Shown: positions 1-6,567, counted from the stretch's first letter. The stretch is 11,091 bases of DNA from an uncultured Planctomycetaceae bacterium (GCA_937904535.1 CALELC010000052.1:1-11091), one strand, 5' to 3'. Numbers and translations: made by a program. Notes: generated by a model not told the origin, from the sequence alone.

Positions 1-2
1 AT

Positions 3-179
3 GAGTTGTGGTGGGATGAGCAAGCTATCTTTCCGCTGCTCACGGCTTCAGCTTTACAGGATCGTTTGATCGATCGACGGAGTGAACGGCCACCCTTGTC
101 GCCGACCACTCCGCCGGTCGGAGTGTGAGCTGCAGCGAGCTACGGTGGGATAAGCAGATTGCCTTGCCGCTGCTCACCG
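3..179. repeat. imperfect direct repeat pair, about 43 bp, period 134 bp
   Basis: Bases 3-45 align without gaps to 137-179, with 32 of 43 positions identical by hand count. The best block is CCGCTGCTCAC, at 33-43 and 167-177, and GTGGGAT is also shared at 11-17 and 145-151. The pair lies beyond the 3' end of the PII gene. It could be two members of a dispersed intergenic repeat family or a decayed local duplication. Copy number elsewhere in the genome is unknown. Confidence 0.5.
107..125. other. short perfect hairpin between the repeat copies
   Basis: CACTCCG (107-113) pairs perfectly with CGGAGTG (119-125) around a 5-base loop. A second CGGAGTG at 78-84 could compete for the same partner. 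It lies about 108 bases past the PII stop codon with no T-run on either side, so a terminator role is only weakly supported. Confidence 0.3.
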
Positions 180-232
180 AAATCGCATCGCCACACCGCG
201 CGCTCAATCGGCACAGCATTCGACCGCGTTTG

Positions 233-580
233 CTAAATAGCTTCGCTACCGCGTTCGCCGGTGCGGATGCGGATGCAGTCGTCCATCGGCAGCACAAAGA
301 TCTTGCCGTCGCCGATTTCACCGCCGGGACCGGAGCGGCCGCCTTCGAGGATCGCATCGATTGTCGGCTGGACGAACGGTTCATTGACGGCGATCTGCAG
401 TTGCACCTTGCGGAGCAAATTGACGCTGAACTCGTGTCCGCGGTAGATCCCGGTCTGGCCCTTCTGTCGGCCAAAGCCTTGGCAGTCCATCACCGTCAAG
501 CGAAACACCTCAACTTTGGTGAGGGCTTCTTTAACCGCTTCCAACTTGCTCGGTTGAATGATTGCAATGATGAGCTTCAC
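233..580 (-). CDS. glnB: PII nitrogen regulatory protein with Phe51 in the T-loop
   Basis: A 115-residue PII signal transducer of the GlnB/GlnK family, normally a trimer that binds ATP/ADP and 2-oxoglutarate and controls targets such as AmtB and glutamine synthetase regulation. Visible family marks are the N-terminal MKLIIAII strand, the GFGRQKG turn with Gln39 and Lys40, the T-loop YRGHEF at 46-51, Lys58, the B-loop GDGKIF with Lys93, and C-loop IRIRTG with Arg104 and Arg106. Position 51, the Tyr that is uridylylated or adenylylated in many bacteria, is Phe here. Position 49, the Ser phosphorylated in cyanobacteria, is His. The B-loop has about 3 extra residues (GPG near 84-86) relative to E. 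coli GlnB. The start is GTG with a weak AAGG about 8 bases upstream. It lies downstream of amtB on the same strand, which favours a GlnK-like role, but the 430 bp gap makes simple cotranscription uncertain. The family is certain; GlnB versus GlnK is not. Confidence 0.93.
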   Translation of the reverse strand: MKLIIAIIQPSKLEAVKEALTKVEVFRLTVMDCQGFGRQKGQTGIYRGHEFSVNLLRKVQLQIAVNEPFVQPTIDAILEGGRSGPGGEIGDGKIFVLPMDDCIRIRTGERGSEAI

Positions 581-690
581 GTTGCGCCTTGCCGCCTGGT
601 GCGACGAAAATGCCGGGGTCGGGTAGGGAGAGATATGTTAGCGAGCAATGGGGCCGGCGCGAACCATTGAGGCGGTTTTCGCGGCCGGAA

Positions 691-931
691 GACAGAGGCT
701 GTCCTGCAGCCTAAGCCACTCGCAGAATAGATGGGTTACGCGTTGAGGCGTCGTAAGTCGACGGAAAGGAAACCCCGGCCCGGGCGAGTGAGGCGGACAC
801 TCGCCACGGGCCATTGGGGATCCTTCTGGCCCAGGCAAGAGCCAAGAAGAACGCGTCAGGACCACTCTCGGGTCCAAGTTTGATCTCCGCCGGTTGCCTC
901 GCCGCCGAAGGCCGAAGCCTTCGACGGCGAG
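691..931. repeat. hairpin-rich amtB-glnB intergenic region
   Basis: The gap 581-1010 has no convincing gene. Several inverted repeats follow one another: AGGCTG/CAGCCT at 696-712; TTACGCG paired with CG+CGTAA (one bulged base) at 736-756; a 14-bp stem with one bulged base at 777-812 (core GGCGAGTG/CACTCGCC, 7-base loop); GGACC/GGTCC at 859-875; and a stem at 898-931 made of two 7-bp halves with one mismatch and a CGAA loop. None has a clear T-run. The density suggests a dispersed palindromic repeat, or a structured RNA or untranslated region. The six-frame peptides here are low-complexity and Arg/Pro-rich, unlike a real protein. Confidence 0.5.
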
Positions 932-962
932 ACGGCGGTGGGTAGATCCAGTGTTTCAACCA

Positions 963-1000
963 ACTTCGCACCGCAGCCCCGCCGCTGCGGTGTGCGAAGT
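963..1000 (-). terminator. strong hairpin just after amtB, probable transcript end
   Basis: Starting 11 bases after the amtB stop, ACTTCGCA (963-970) pairs with TGCGAAGT (993-1000), and CCGCAG (971-976) pairs with CTGCGG (985-990). Two bases are bulged and the loop has 8 bases. The minus-strand tail is TGGTTGAAAC, which is only mildly T-rich. It may therefore be an imperfect intrinsic terminator or an RNA 3'-end stabiliser instead. Confidence 0.5.
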
Positions 1001-1010
1001 ACAACTTTTG

Positions 1011-2438
1011 CTAGTGAACCGCACCGCCGGCGATGGCGTCCGACGGATAGGCGTGCATGCCGTGCTCGGAGATGTCCAAGCCAGCTTGTTCATGCTCCGG
1101 TGAGACCCGCAGCATGCCGATGGCCTTGAGCACGCCGAACAGAATCAGCATCAGGATGAAGGCCCAGGCACAGATTGCGACCGTTCCGATCAACTGCACC
1201 CCGATGAACTGACCGACCGATTCGATTCCCTCGGGCAAGTCGCCGAAGATGCCGGTGGCCAGGCCGCCCCAGATGCCGCACAAGCCGTGTACGGGCCAGG
1301 CACCGACCGGATCGTCGATCCGCAACTTATCCAGCATGATGACCCCCATTACGACCAAGGCACCGCCGATCAGGCCGATGATGATTGCCGACTGTTGCGA
1401 GACGCGGTCACAGTTCGCAGTGATCGCAACCAACCCGCCCAGCACGCCGTTGAGTGCCATGGTCAGGTCCGGCTTGCCGAACAGGATCCAGGCGAGTCCC
1501 AAGGCCCCCAAAGCACCGGCTGCTGCCGAGATGCTGGTCGTGATGGCGATGAAGGTGGTTGCTTCAGCATTGGCTGCACCGGCGTAGGTCAACTGGCTGC
1601 CGGGGTTAAATCCGTACCAACCGACCCAGAGGATGAACACGCCGAGGGCGGCAAAGGTGATGTTGTGGCCAGGCAGCGGAATGCTCTTGCCATCGGCCGA
1701 GTAGCGACCCAAACGTGGCCCGAGGAGGATCGCTCCCGCCAGACCGGCAAAGCCACCGACGGCATGGACGACGATGCTACCAGCGAAGTCCTGGAAGCCC
1801 ATTTGATCCAACCAGCCGCCACCCCATTTCCACGAGCCACTGATCGGGTAGATCAGACCGGTCAACAAGGCACTGTAAACCAGGTAAGCACCGAACTTCA
1901 TGCGTCCCGCAACCGAACCCGAAACAATCGTCGCCGCGGTGGCTGCGAATGCCACTTGGAACAGGAAGTCGGCAGAATTGCTGTAGTTCTCACCGCGTGC
2001 GACTTCGCCCACCCCGTCACGTTCGATGAACGCCCCAGGAGTACCGAGGTAATTTTCAATGCTCCAGTCGCTCGGGTACATCAACGCGTAGCCGACCAGC
2101 AGGTAGAGCAGGATCCCAATCGCCACGTCCATGACGTTCTTGGCCAAGATATTGACCGTGTTCTTGGCGGCGTTGAGTCCGACTTCGACCATGGCAAAGC
2201 CGGCCTGCATGAACAGCACCAGGACGGCACAGACGAACATGATCAGCGTGTTGATCGAATACTCGATGTCCGAGGCGCCTGAAATGGCGCTGTCACCCGC
2301 GTCGGCCTCGTCTACGGCCTCCATCAACGCCGGAATGCTGTCCTGTGCGGACGCGACCGACGCGAGTGACATGCCAACCCCCAACATCCCCACGAGGAGA
2401 GCGATCCAGAGGGGCATCCCCCTTACTGCTTGTGTCAT
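1011..2438 (-). CDS. amtB: Amt-family ammonium transporter with signal peptide
   Basis: A 475-residue Amt/Mep/Rh channel that carries ammonium across the inner membrane. Residues 1-32 look like a cleavable signal peptide ending ASAQ, as in E. coli AmtB, followed by an acidic loop at about 38-58 before the first membrane helix. About eleven hydrophobic segments fill 60-440. Family landmarks are DFAGSIVVH (217-225) and WPVHGLCG (381-388), whose His225 and His384 match the pore twin histidines H168 and H318 of E. coli. FQVAFAATAATIVSGSVAGRM-type sequence lies near 160-180. The cytoplasmic tail GLDISEHGMHAYP (453-465) is the usual PII-responsive end. The chosen ATG has only a weak purine-rich site upstream. 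The internal Met8 has AAGGGGG too close to its start to be preferred. A PII gene lies downstream on the same strand, consistent with PII gating of the channel. The family is clear and the start is moderately certain. Confidence 0.95.
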   Translation of the reverse strand: MTQAVRGMPLWIALLVGMLGVGMSLASVASAQDSIPALMEAVDEADAGDSAISGASDIEYSINTLIMFVCAVLVLFMQAGFAMVEVGLNAAKNTVNILAKNVMDVAIGILLYLLVGYALMYPSDWSIENYLGTPGAFIERDGVGEVARGENYSNSADFLFQVAFAATAATIVSGSVAGRMKFGAYLVYSALLTGLIYPISGSWKWGGGWLDQMGFQDFAGSIVVHAVGGFAGLAGAILLGPRLGRYSADGKSIPLPGHNITFAALGVFILWVGWYGFNPGSQLTYAGAANAEATTFIAITTSISAAAGALGALGLAWILFGKPDLTMALNGVLGGLVAITANCDRVSQQSAIIIGLIGGALVVMGVIMLDKLRIDDPVGAWPVHGLCGIWGGLATGIFGDLPEGIESVGQFIGVQLIGTVAICAWAFILMLILFGVLKAIGMLRVSPEHEQAGLDISEHGMHAYPSDAIAGGAVH

Positions 2439-2843
2439 TTGTGTGGTTCTCGCCTATTGAAATCGATAATCCGCATGGCTATGCCATCCCGCACTCTTGC
2501 GAGATTCCAACAAACTCAGCCAGCGAGCGACGCCGAACACGCACCGTCGAACTATGGTTCGCCAATTCCTGCCTGGGCCTGCAAAATCAAAAACAAGGAC
2601 GACGATTCGTTCGTTCATGTTGCCGGCGTCGCGACGGGGGTATTGCAACGCTGGGACCACGGCCACCGAAGAAGCCTAAGATCGAGTTCTAAATGCTTGA
2701 TATAAAAGGCTTTCGGGATTCAAGAAAAATTGGGTCGAGGCCGGACAGTCAGGCCGGAAAGCTGATTTTGCCTAAGCTGTAGGCGAGGATTCGCAGCGGC
2801 TCGCCCAAAACATAGGCAGGCGATCGAGAACCCCGCAGCAGCA
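2439..2843. other. gene-free region upstream of amtB
   Basis: No convincing gene is seen between amtB and the porin terminator. Possible ORFs here are short and compositionally unlike proteins. A small hairpin ATGGC/GCCAT lies at 2475-2487 inside the presumed amtB leader. The stretch 2690-2735 is markedly AT-richer than its surroundings, as expected near a promoter, but I could not place a good -35/-10 pair. Confidence 0.4.
2644..2659 (-). promoter_or_regulatory. candidate sigma-54 (RpoN) promoter for amtB
   Basis: The minus strand reads TGGTCCCAGCGTTGCA. This keeps the invariant GG and GC separated by exactly ten bases and has a full TTGCA at the -12 element. The middle of the -24 element (TCCC instead of CACG) fits poorly. 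The predicted start would be near 2632, giving an amtB leader of about 190 bases. Nitrogen-regulated amtB genes use sigma-54 in many proteobacteria; its use here is inferred. No activator binding site was identified. Confidence 0.35.
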
Positions 2844-2846
2844 ACG

Positions 2847-2880
2847 AAAAACGCCCTTCGAACCTGAGTCCGAAGGGCGT
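2847..2880 (-). terminator. intrinsic terminator downstream of the first porin gene
   Basis: ACGCCCTTCG (2851-2860) pairs perfectly with CGAAGGGCGT (2871-2880) around a 10-base loop. On the minus strand the stem runs straight into five T residues (2851-2847). This is a textbook intrinsic terminator for minus-strand transcription. It lies about 155 bases past the porin stop at 3036, with the tandem repeat block in between. Confidence 0.8.
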
Positions 2881-2920
2881 TAGCAGCGAGCTTGATGAAG
2901 ATGGGCTTGGGGCCCACTGG

Positions 2921-3022
2921 GCTGCGGGTGTGTCCCCGCGGTCCGGCTGCGGGTGTGTCCCCGCAGTCCGGCAGTGAGGTGTGTCCCTGCGGTCCGGCTG
3001 TGAGGTGTGTCCCCGCGGTCGC
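2921..3022. repeat. four-copy 25-26 bp GC-rich tandem repeat
   Basis: Four consecutive units start at 2921, 2946, 2971 and 2997. The first two differ at one base (GCTGCGGGTGTGTCCCCGC followed by G or A, then GTCCG). The last two carry a GTGAGG variant and one extra base. The first two units hold a small inverted repeat (GCGGG/CCCGC), so the transcript could form serial hairpins. The block sits 14 bases past the porin stop, inside the probable 3' untranslated region. It is probably a variable-number tandem repeat; function unknown. Confidence 0.85.
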
Positions 3023-3035
3023 TGCGGCAATCGCT

Positions 3036-4397
3036 TTAGAACGTGAAGATCGAGTCGATGCCGAAGGTGAATTGGTCGCGACCGCTTTCGAACAGGCCGC
3101 TGCCGTAGTTCAAGTTCGACAGTTCAGCCGAGCTGGCGCCGCGGGCCCAGTCATAGCGAACTTCGGGACGGAACACGACGTTCGCATGGGGGCGGTAGTT
3201 CAGGCCGGCGGTCAAGTCGTAGATGTCGACTCGGCTACCGGCTCCGGTGACGCCGCCGAAACCGACGCTGTCACGCGAAACGCTCCACCACTCGAATCGC
3301 GTGCCGACGGCCAACCGGTCGCTGAGCGTGTAGATCAGGTACTGGTTGCTGCCGTAGGTGTCGCGGAACGTTTCCCCATCGGCCCCTTCGCTCTGCAGCA
3401 AGTCGCCTTGGGTGATGTAGCTCAGCTTATCGGTCAGCGAATACTGGGTCACGATGCTATGCATGTAACCGGTTTCCCGCGGTCCGTAGTTGCCGTTGGC
3501 GAACACGCCGCCGACAGTCGCATAGGTCACGTTCCAGTCGTCGGTGAGTTGCAACGACAGGCCGCCAAGAAACGCATCGCCGTTGTCGTCAAAACCGCTG
3601 TCCCAACCCGCCACGTAGCCGCCGTTTACCGAGATGTCTTCGGAGACCTTGTAAGTCGCCAGCGCGCCGGTGTGGGTAAACGGCTCGCTGTGGATCATCG
3701 TGTAGGCGTGGCTGTAAAAGAAGTTGTCCGGAGCGGCGACCACTTCCCAACCGATGATCGTGAAGAAGTGACCGACCTTCACCGACAGGTCGCCGTAGCC
3801 GGCTTCGAAGTACACCTGCGGGAGCGCATGGCCGTAGTCGCTGCCATGGTCCCAACTGTTATCCCAGCCACGCGGAGTCGTGCCGAACGCCTGTGTATCT
3901 TGGCCGTCGGTGCCGTAGACATAGTCGATGCGGCCACCGATATCGAAGCCGCTGCTGGTGTCGATCGCCTTCTGGGCATACAGCCACGCTTGGTGCAATT
4001 GCACCTTGTCAGGACGGCTGTTGAAGTTCGCCATCGCGGCGGTGTGGTAGCCGGTCTGCACCCAACCGCCAGCCGACCAACCGCAGTGTTCGCCGAACAG
4101 CGTCCAAGGCTCGCCGAGGTCACCGCAGTCCAACAGCCCCAGGCCGCCGAATCGGCTGCTATGGCCGAGCAGGCCTGGTGCGGAATCACAGCCGCTGTCG
4201 CAGCCCAGCGCCTCGGCGCCGCAGGCCGGACCGTCGAGCGCTTCACAGCCACACACGGCTTGGCCGCAATCGCAGAAGTTGACGTGGGCAGAGTTGGAGG
4301 GGGCATCCCCAGCATATCCCGAGTACTGGCCGCCGTGCGCATTCGCCCCGGTCCCGGCGAGCAGCAGAGCGAGGAAACCCAGTTTGCTAATCTTCAT
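3036..4397 (-). CDS. BBP2-like outer-membrane beta-barrel porin, Cys-rich N-terminus (copy 1)
   Basis: A 453-residue secreted protein. Residues 1-20 form a signal peptide ending ANA. Residues 42-105 hold nine cysteines, including CDCGQAVCGCE (42-52). From about residue 96 onward the sequence alternates Gly/aromatic strands and polar turns, for example GEPWTLFGEHCGW, HQAWLYAQKAID, FDIGGRIDYVYGTDG and RFEWWSV. It ends in Phe (SIFTF), as recognised by the BAM assembly machinery. This fits the putative beta-barrel porin-2 (OmpL-like) family, which I know as abundant in planctomycetes; substrate unknown. The Cys-rich segment could form disulfides, bind metal, or anchor the barrel to other envelope material. 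The start has GGGAG 10 bases upstream. The gene lies in tandem behind a close paralogue (4722-6068), and the barrels align nearly throughout, about three quarters identical by eye. Confidence 0.85.
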   Translation of the reverse strand: MKISKLGFLALLLAGTGANAHGGQYSGYAGDAPSNSAHVNFCDCGQAVCGCEALDGPACGAEALGCDSGCDSAPGLLGHSSRFGGLGLLDCGDLGEPWTLFGEHCGWSAGGWVQTGYHTAAMANFNSRPDKVQLHQAWLYAQKAIDTSSGFDIGGRIDYVYGTDGQDTQAFGTTPRGWDNSWDHGSDYGHALPQVYFEAGYGDLSVKVGHFFTIIGWEVVAAPDNFFYSHAYTMIHSEPFTHTGALATYKVSEDISVNGGYVAGWDSGFDDNGDAFLGGLSLQLTDDWNVTYATVGGVFANGNYGPRETGYMHSIVTQYSLTDKLSYITQGDLLQSEGADGETFRDTYGSNQYLIYTLSDRLAVGTRFEWWSVSRDSVGFGGVTGAGSRVDIYDLTAGLNYRPHANVVFRPEVRYDWARGASSAELSNLNYGSGLFESGRDQFTFGIDSIFTF

Positions 4398-4560
4398 CGT
4401 TCGCTAACTCCCAAATCCCTTTGAGGATTTGCCTGATCATATGGAAGGAAAACTTGGAAAGCTCGCCGCCCTACCGGACCTTCCTCGCTTGTAAATCATC
4501 CGAGTTGGCTATCGACCCGCAGAATCCGTAAGGTTGAACCTGTTCCGCCTCAGCGGAACA
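4398..4560 (-). promoter_or_regulatory. control region of porin copy 1, shared blocks with copy 2
   Basis: Three blocks recur in front of both porin genes at similar distances from the start codon. They are the leader AGGGATTTGGGAG (4408-4420) containing the ribosome site; an AGCT..GCCGCCCT.CCG block (4460-4476, plus-strand sense), about 64 bases upstream; and an AGGTT..AACC..GTTCCGCCT block (4531-4551), about 135-155 bases upstream. The last overlaps an 8-bp inverted repeat, TGTTCCGC/GCGGAACA. No clear -35/-10 was found. The rest of the 324 bp gap shows nothing more than its hairpins. Confidence 0.4.
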
Positions 4561-4569
4561 ACTGTTTTT
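4541..4569 (+). terminator. hairpin plus T-run on the plus strand; terminator-like or operator
   Basis: TGTTCCGC (4541-4548) pairs with GCGGAACA (4553-4560) around a CTCA loop, and five T residues follow at 4565-4569 on the plus strand. No plus-strand gene precedes it, so a terminator would imply an antisense or small RNA. Its place, centred 153 bases in front of porin copy 1, makes an operator or leader element equally possible. Confidence 0.25.
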
Positions 4570-4647
4570 CGCGGTTGGCTCGTTTTTGGAGAGCTGTAGC
4601 GATTGCGCAGGAGTTGATGTCTACCGCAGGGGAGTTCGCACCGTGTG

Positions 4648-4689
4648 AAAACGCACAGAGCCCGGCAACCTTGCGGCAGCCGGGCTCTG
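4648..4689 (-). terminator. intrinsic terminator downstream of the second porin gene
   Basis: An 11-bp perfect stem (CAGAGCCCGGC at 4656-4666 with GCCGGGCTCTG at 4679-4689) has a 12-base loop. On the minus strand a short GCG spacer and four T residues (4651-4648) follow. It begins 33 bases after the stop codon at 4722, so each porin gene is probably its own transcription unit. Confidence 0.7.
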
Positions 4690-4721
4690 GTTGAGCACTG
4701 TGTTGTTACGTTCGAGCGAAC

Positions 4722-6068
4722 TTAGAACGTGACGATCGTATCGATCCCGAAGGTGAACTCGTCACGTCCGCTGTCAAACAGCGGCCGGCCGCTGTCGCTG
4801 AACGCTTCCACGAGATCCAGTTCGTCCGAGGTGACACCACGCACCCAGTCGTAGCGAACTTCCGGACGGACCACGACATTGGCGTGCGGACGGTAGTTCA
4901 AGCCAGCGGTCAAAGCGTACACGTCGGCCCGACCGGGGATGTCGAAGCCGCCACCGCCCAGTGCGGGAATGTCGTACAGCCCGACGCTGTCTTTGGCAAC
5001 GCTCCACCATTCGAACCGGGTCCCGACAGCCAAGCGGTTGTTCACTTGATAGATCAGGTACTGGTTCAGGCCGTAGGTGTCACGCTGCGTCAGGCCGTCG
5101 AAACCTTCGGTCTGCAGCACGTCGCTTTGGCTGATGTAGCTCAACCGGTCCGACAGCTTGTACTGGTTGACGATGCTGTGCATGTAACCGGTTTCACGTG
5201 CTCCGTAGTTGCCGTTGGCGAACACGCCGCCGACGGTCGCATAGGTGAACGTCCAGTCATCCGTCAGCTTCAGAGTCGTGCCGCCGAGGAACGCGTCACC
5301 GTTGTCGTCAAAGCCGCTATCCCAACCCATGACGTAACCGCCATTGACCGAGATATCGTCCGAGACTTTGTAGGTAACCAGCGCACCGGTGTGGGTGAAC
5401 GGCTCGCTGTTGTACATCGTGTAGGCGTGGCTGTAGAAGAGGTTGTCCGGTGCCGCGACCGTTTCCCAGCCGATGGTGGTGAAGAAGTGACCGACCTTCA
5501 CCGACAGGTCGCCGTAACCCGCTTCGAAGTACAGTTGGGGAATGGCATGGCCGTAGTCGCTGCCGTTGTCCCAGTCATTATCCCAGCCGCGGGGATCGGT
5601 GCCGAACGCTTGCGTGTCGGGACCATCCGTGCCATAGACGTAGTCGATGCGACCACCGATGTCGAAGCCACTGCGGGTGTCGATCGCTTTCTGAGCGTAC
5701 AGCCAAGCTTGGTGCAATTGCACTTCGTCGGGCCGGGTATTGAAGTTCTGGGTGCGTGCCGTGTGGTAACCGGTCTGCACCCAGCCGCCAGCCGACCAAC
5801 CGCAGTGTTCGCCGAACAGCGTCCAGGGCTCGCCGAGGCAGTCGTCGCCCAAGCGGTCAAAGCAGCTGCCAAAGTGATATCCCGAATCGCATCCAGCTGC
5901 ATCACAGCACGATGCCGGTGCTTCGCAGCCGCAAGCCGGCTGGCCGCAGTCGCAGTTCGAGGCGAAGTGCGAGACTTGCGAAACGCCTTGCGCTGCTTGC
6001 TGGGCAAATGCACCGCCTTGGATCCCGCATGCGATCGCGGCGACGAGCGCCATTTTGCTAAGCTTCAT
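4722..6068 (-). CDS. BBP2-like outer-membrane beta-barrel porin, Cys-rich N-terminus (copy 2)
   Basis: A 448-residue paralogue of the porin at 3036-4397. Residues 1-22 form a signal peptide (cleavage after AFA). Ten cysteines follow in the mature N-terminus (39-89), again including CDCGQPACGCE. The barrel region shares long stretches with copy 1 and ends in Phe (TIVTF). The reading frame stays open 118 codons further upstream, but that extension has no signal peptide or protein-like character. The start at 6068 is supported by MKLSKMALVAAIACG signal-peptide sequence and GGGAG 9 bases upstream, matching copy 1. Differences from copy 1 lie mainly in the Cys-rich linker and in barrel loops near residues 340-360 and 415-430, where copy 2 carries short insertions. 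These loop changes could alter selectivity. Beta-barrel porin is well supported; substrate is unknown. Confidence 0.85.
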   Translation of the reverse strand: MKLSKMALVAAIACGIQGGAFAQQAAQGVSQVSHFASNCDCGQPACGCEAPASCCDAAGCDSGYHFGSCFDRLGDDCLGEPWTLFGEHCGWSAGGWVQTGYHTARTQNFNTRPDEVQLHQAWLYAQKAIDTRSGFDIGGRIDYVYGTDGPDTQAFGTDPRGWDNDWDNGSDYGHAIPQLYFEAGYGDLSVKVGHFFTTIGWETVAAPDNLFYSHAYTMYNSEPFTHTGALVTYKVSDDISVNGGYVMGWDSGFDDNGDAFLGGTTLKLTDDWTFTYATVGGVFANGNYGARETGYMHSIVNQYKLSDRLSYISQSDVLQTEGFDGLTQRDTYGLNQYLIYQVNNRLAVGTRFEWWSVAKDSVGLYDIPALGGGGFDIPGRADVYALTAGLNYRPHANVVVRPEVRYDWVRGVTSDELDLVEAFSDSGRPLFDSGRDEFTFGIDTIVTF

Positions 6069-6242
6069 CTGTATCTGCTCCCAATCCCTGAGTCGGTTCA
6101 AAAGTAAATGACCAAAGTCGCCGTTGAGACCAGCTGCCGCCCTGCCGAAGCAAATGGCCTCTCGCGGCTGATCTCTGATGGGTTCGCACGTCACACCGCC
6201 GCCACGGCTACCGAGGTTCCTGGAACCATGTGTTGCGCCTTC
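6069..6242 (-). promoter_or_regulatory. control region of porin copy 2, with GGTTCC/GGAACC inverted repeat
   Basis: It carries the same three blocks as copy 1: AGGGATTGGGAG (6078-6089) with the ribosome site; AGCTGCCGCCCTGCCG (6132-6147), about 65 bases upstream; and AGGTTCCTGGAACC (6214-6227) followed by GTTGCGCCT. GGTTCCTGGAACC is a perfect odd-length palindrome centred 153 bases upstream, the same distance as the inverted repeat of copy 1. This suggests a common operator or a promoter duplicated with the gene. No sigma-70 hexamers could be placed. Confidence 0.4.
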
Positions 6243-6567
6243 CCGTCGAAAGGTGTTATCGAGATGAGGCGGGCAATTTTCTCTGAATAGTCCCCAAATC
6301 TCGGGTGCCAGCGGCGACGGAGTTCCTGGGAAAACGGTTGCGCCGGTGGCGCTGGTCGTTCTGTGCGTGCGGCCTGGGAGAAGCTTGGGACAGCCGAATG
6401 CGTGGGAACGATTGCCCCACATTGGTGCAGTGTCCCCTGTGCGGGTGGCCGATTAGGAGGTGACCGCGGTCGCTTGCGGCGTGAACCGCTGCCGTGGCTG
6501 AGGCCTGGTCGCTATCGGACCGTGTTGCGCAGCGGCCCCGTGAAGCCGTTGAGAGAAAGCGTGCGGT
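6243..6567. other. gene-free gap between ftsY and porin copy 2
   Basis: No credible gene, RNA or terminator is visible. The only small structure is the 10-bp palindrome GACCGCGGTC at 6462-6471. The minus-strand frame that stays open across 6069-6422 continues the porin frame by chance. Confidence 0.4.

Noticed and set aside
125..670. 181-codon plus-strand open frame opposite the PII gene
   Set aside because: It overlaps the complement of a clear PII gene and begins in the direct-repeat region; no domain is recognisable.
638..1004. short minus-strand frames between amtB and glnB
   Set aside because: Their sequences follow the hairpins and are rich in Arg, Pro and Ser; they lack ribosome sites and any recognisable domain.
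2892..4424. 510-codon open frame on the plus strand opposite porin copy 1
   Set aside because: It is antisense to a convincing secreted beta-barrel gene. Its product is a Val/Ala/Arg-rich sequence with no recognisable domain, as expected from the complement of GC-rich codons.
4884..6107. 407-codon open frame on the plus strand opposite porin copy 2
   Set aside because: It is the same mirror effect as for copy 1; the similarity between the two antisense frames only reflects the duplicated sense genes.
6069..6422. 118-codon N-terminal extension of porin copy 2
   Set aside because: It would bury the signal peptide inside the protein, it shows no protein-like composition, and a good ribosome site precedes the Met at 6068.
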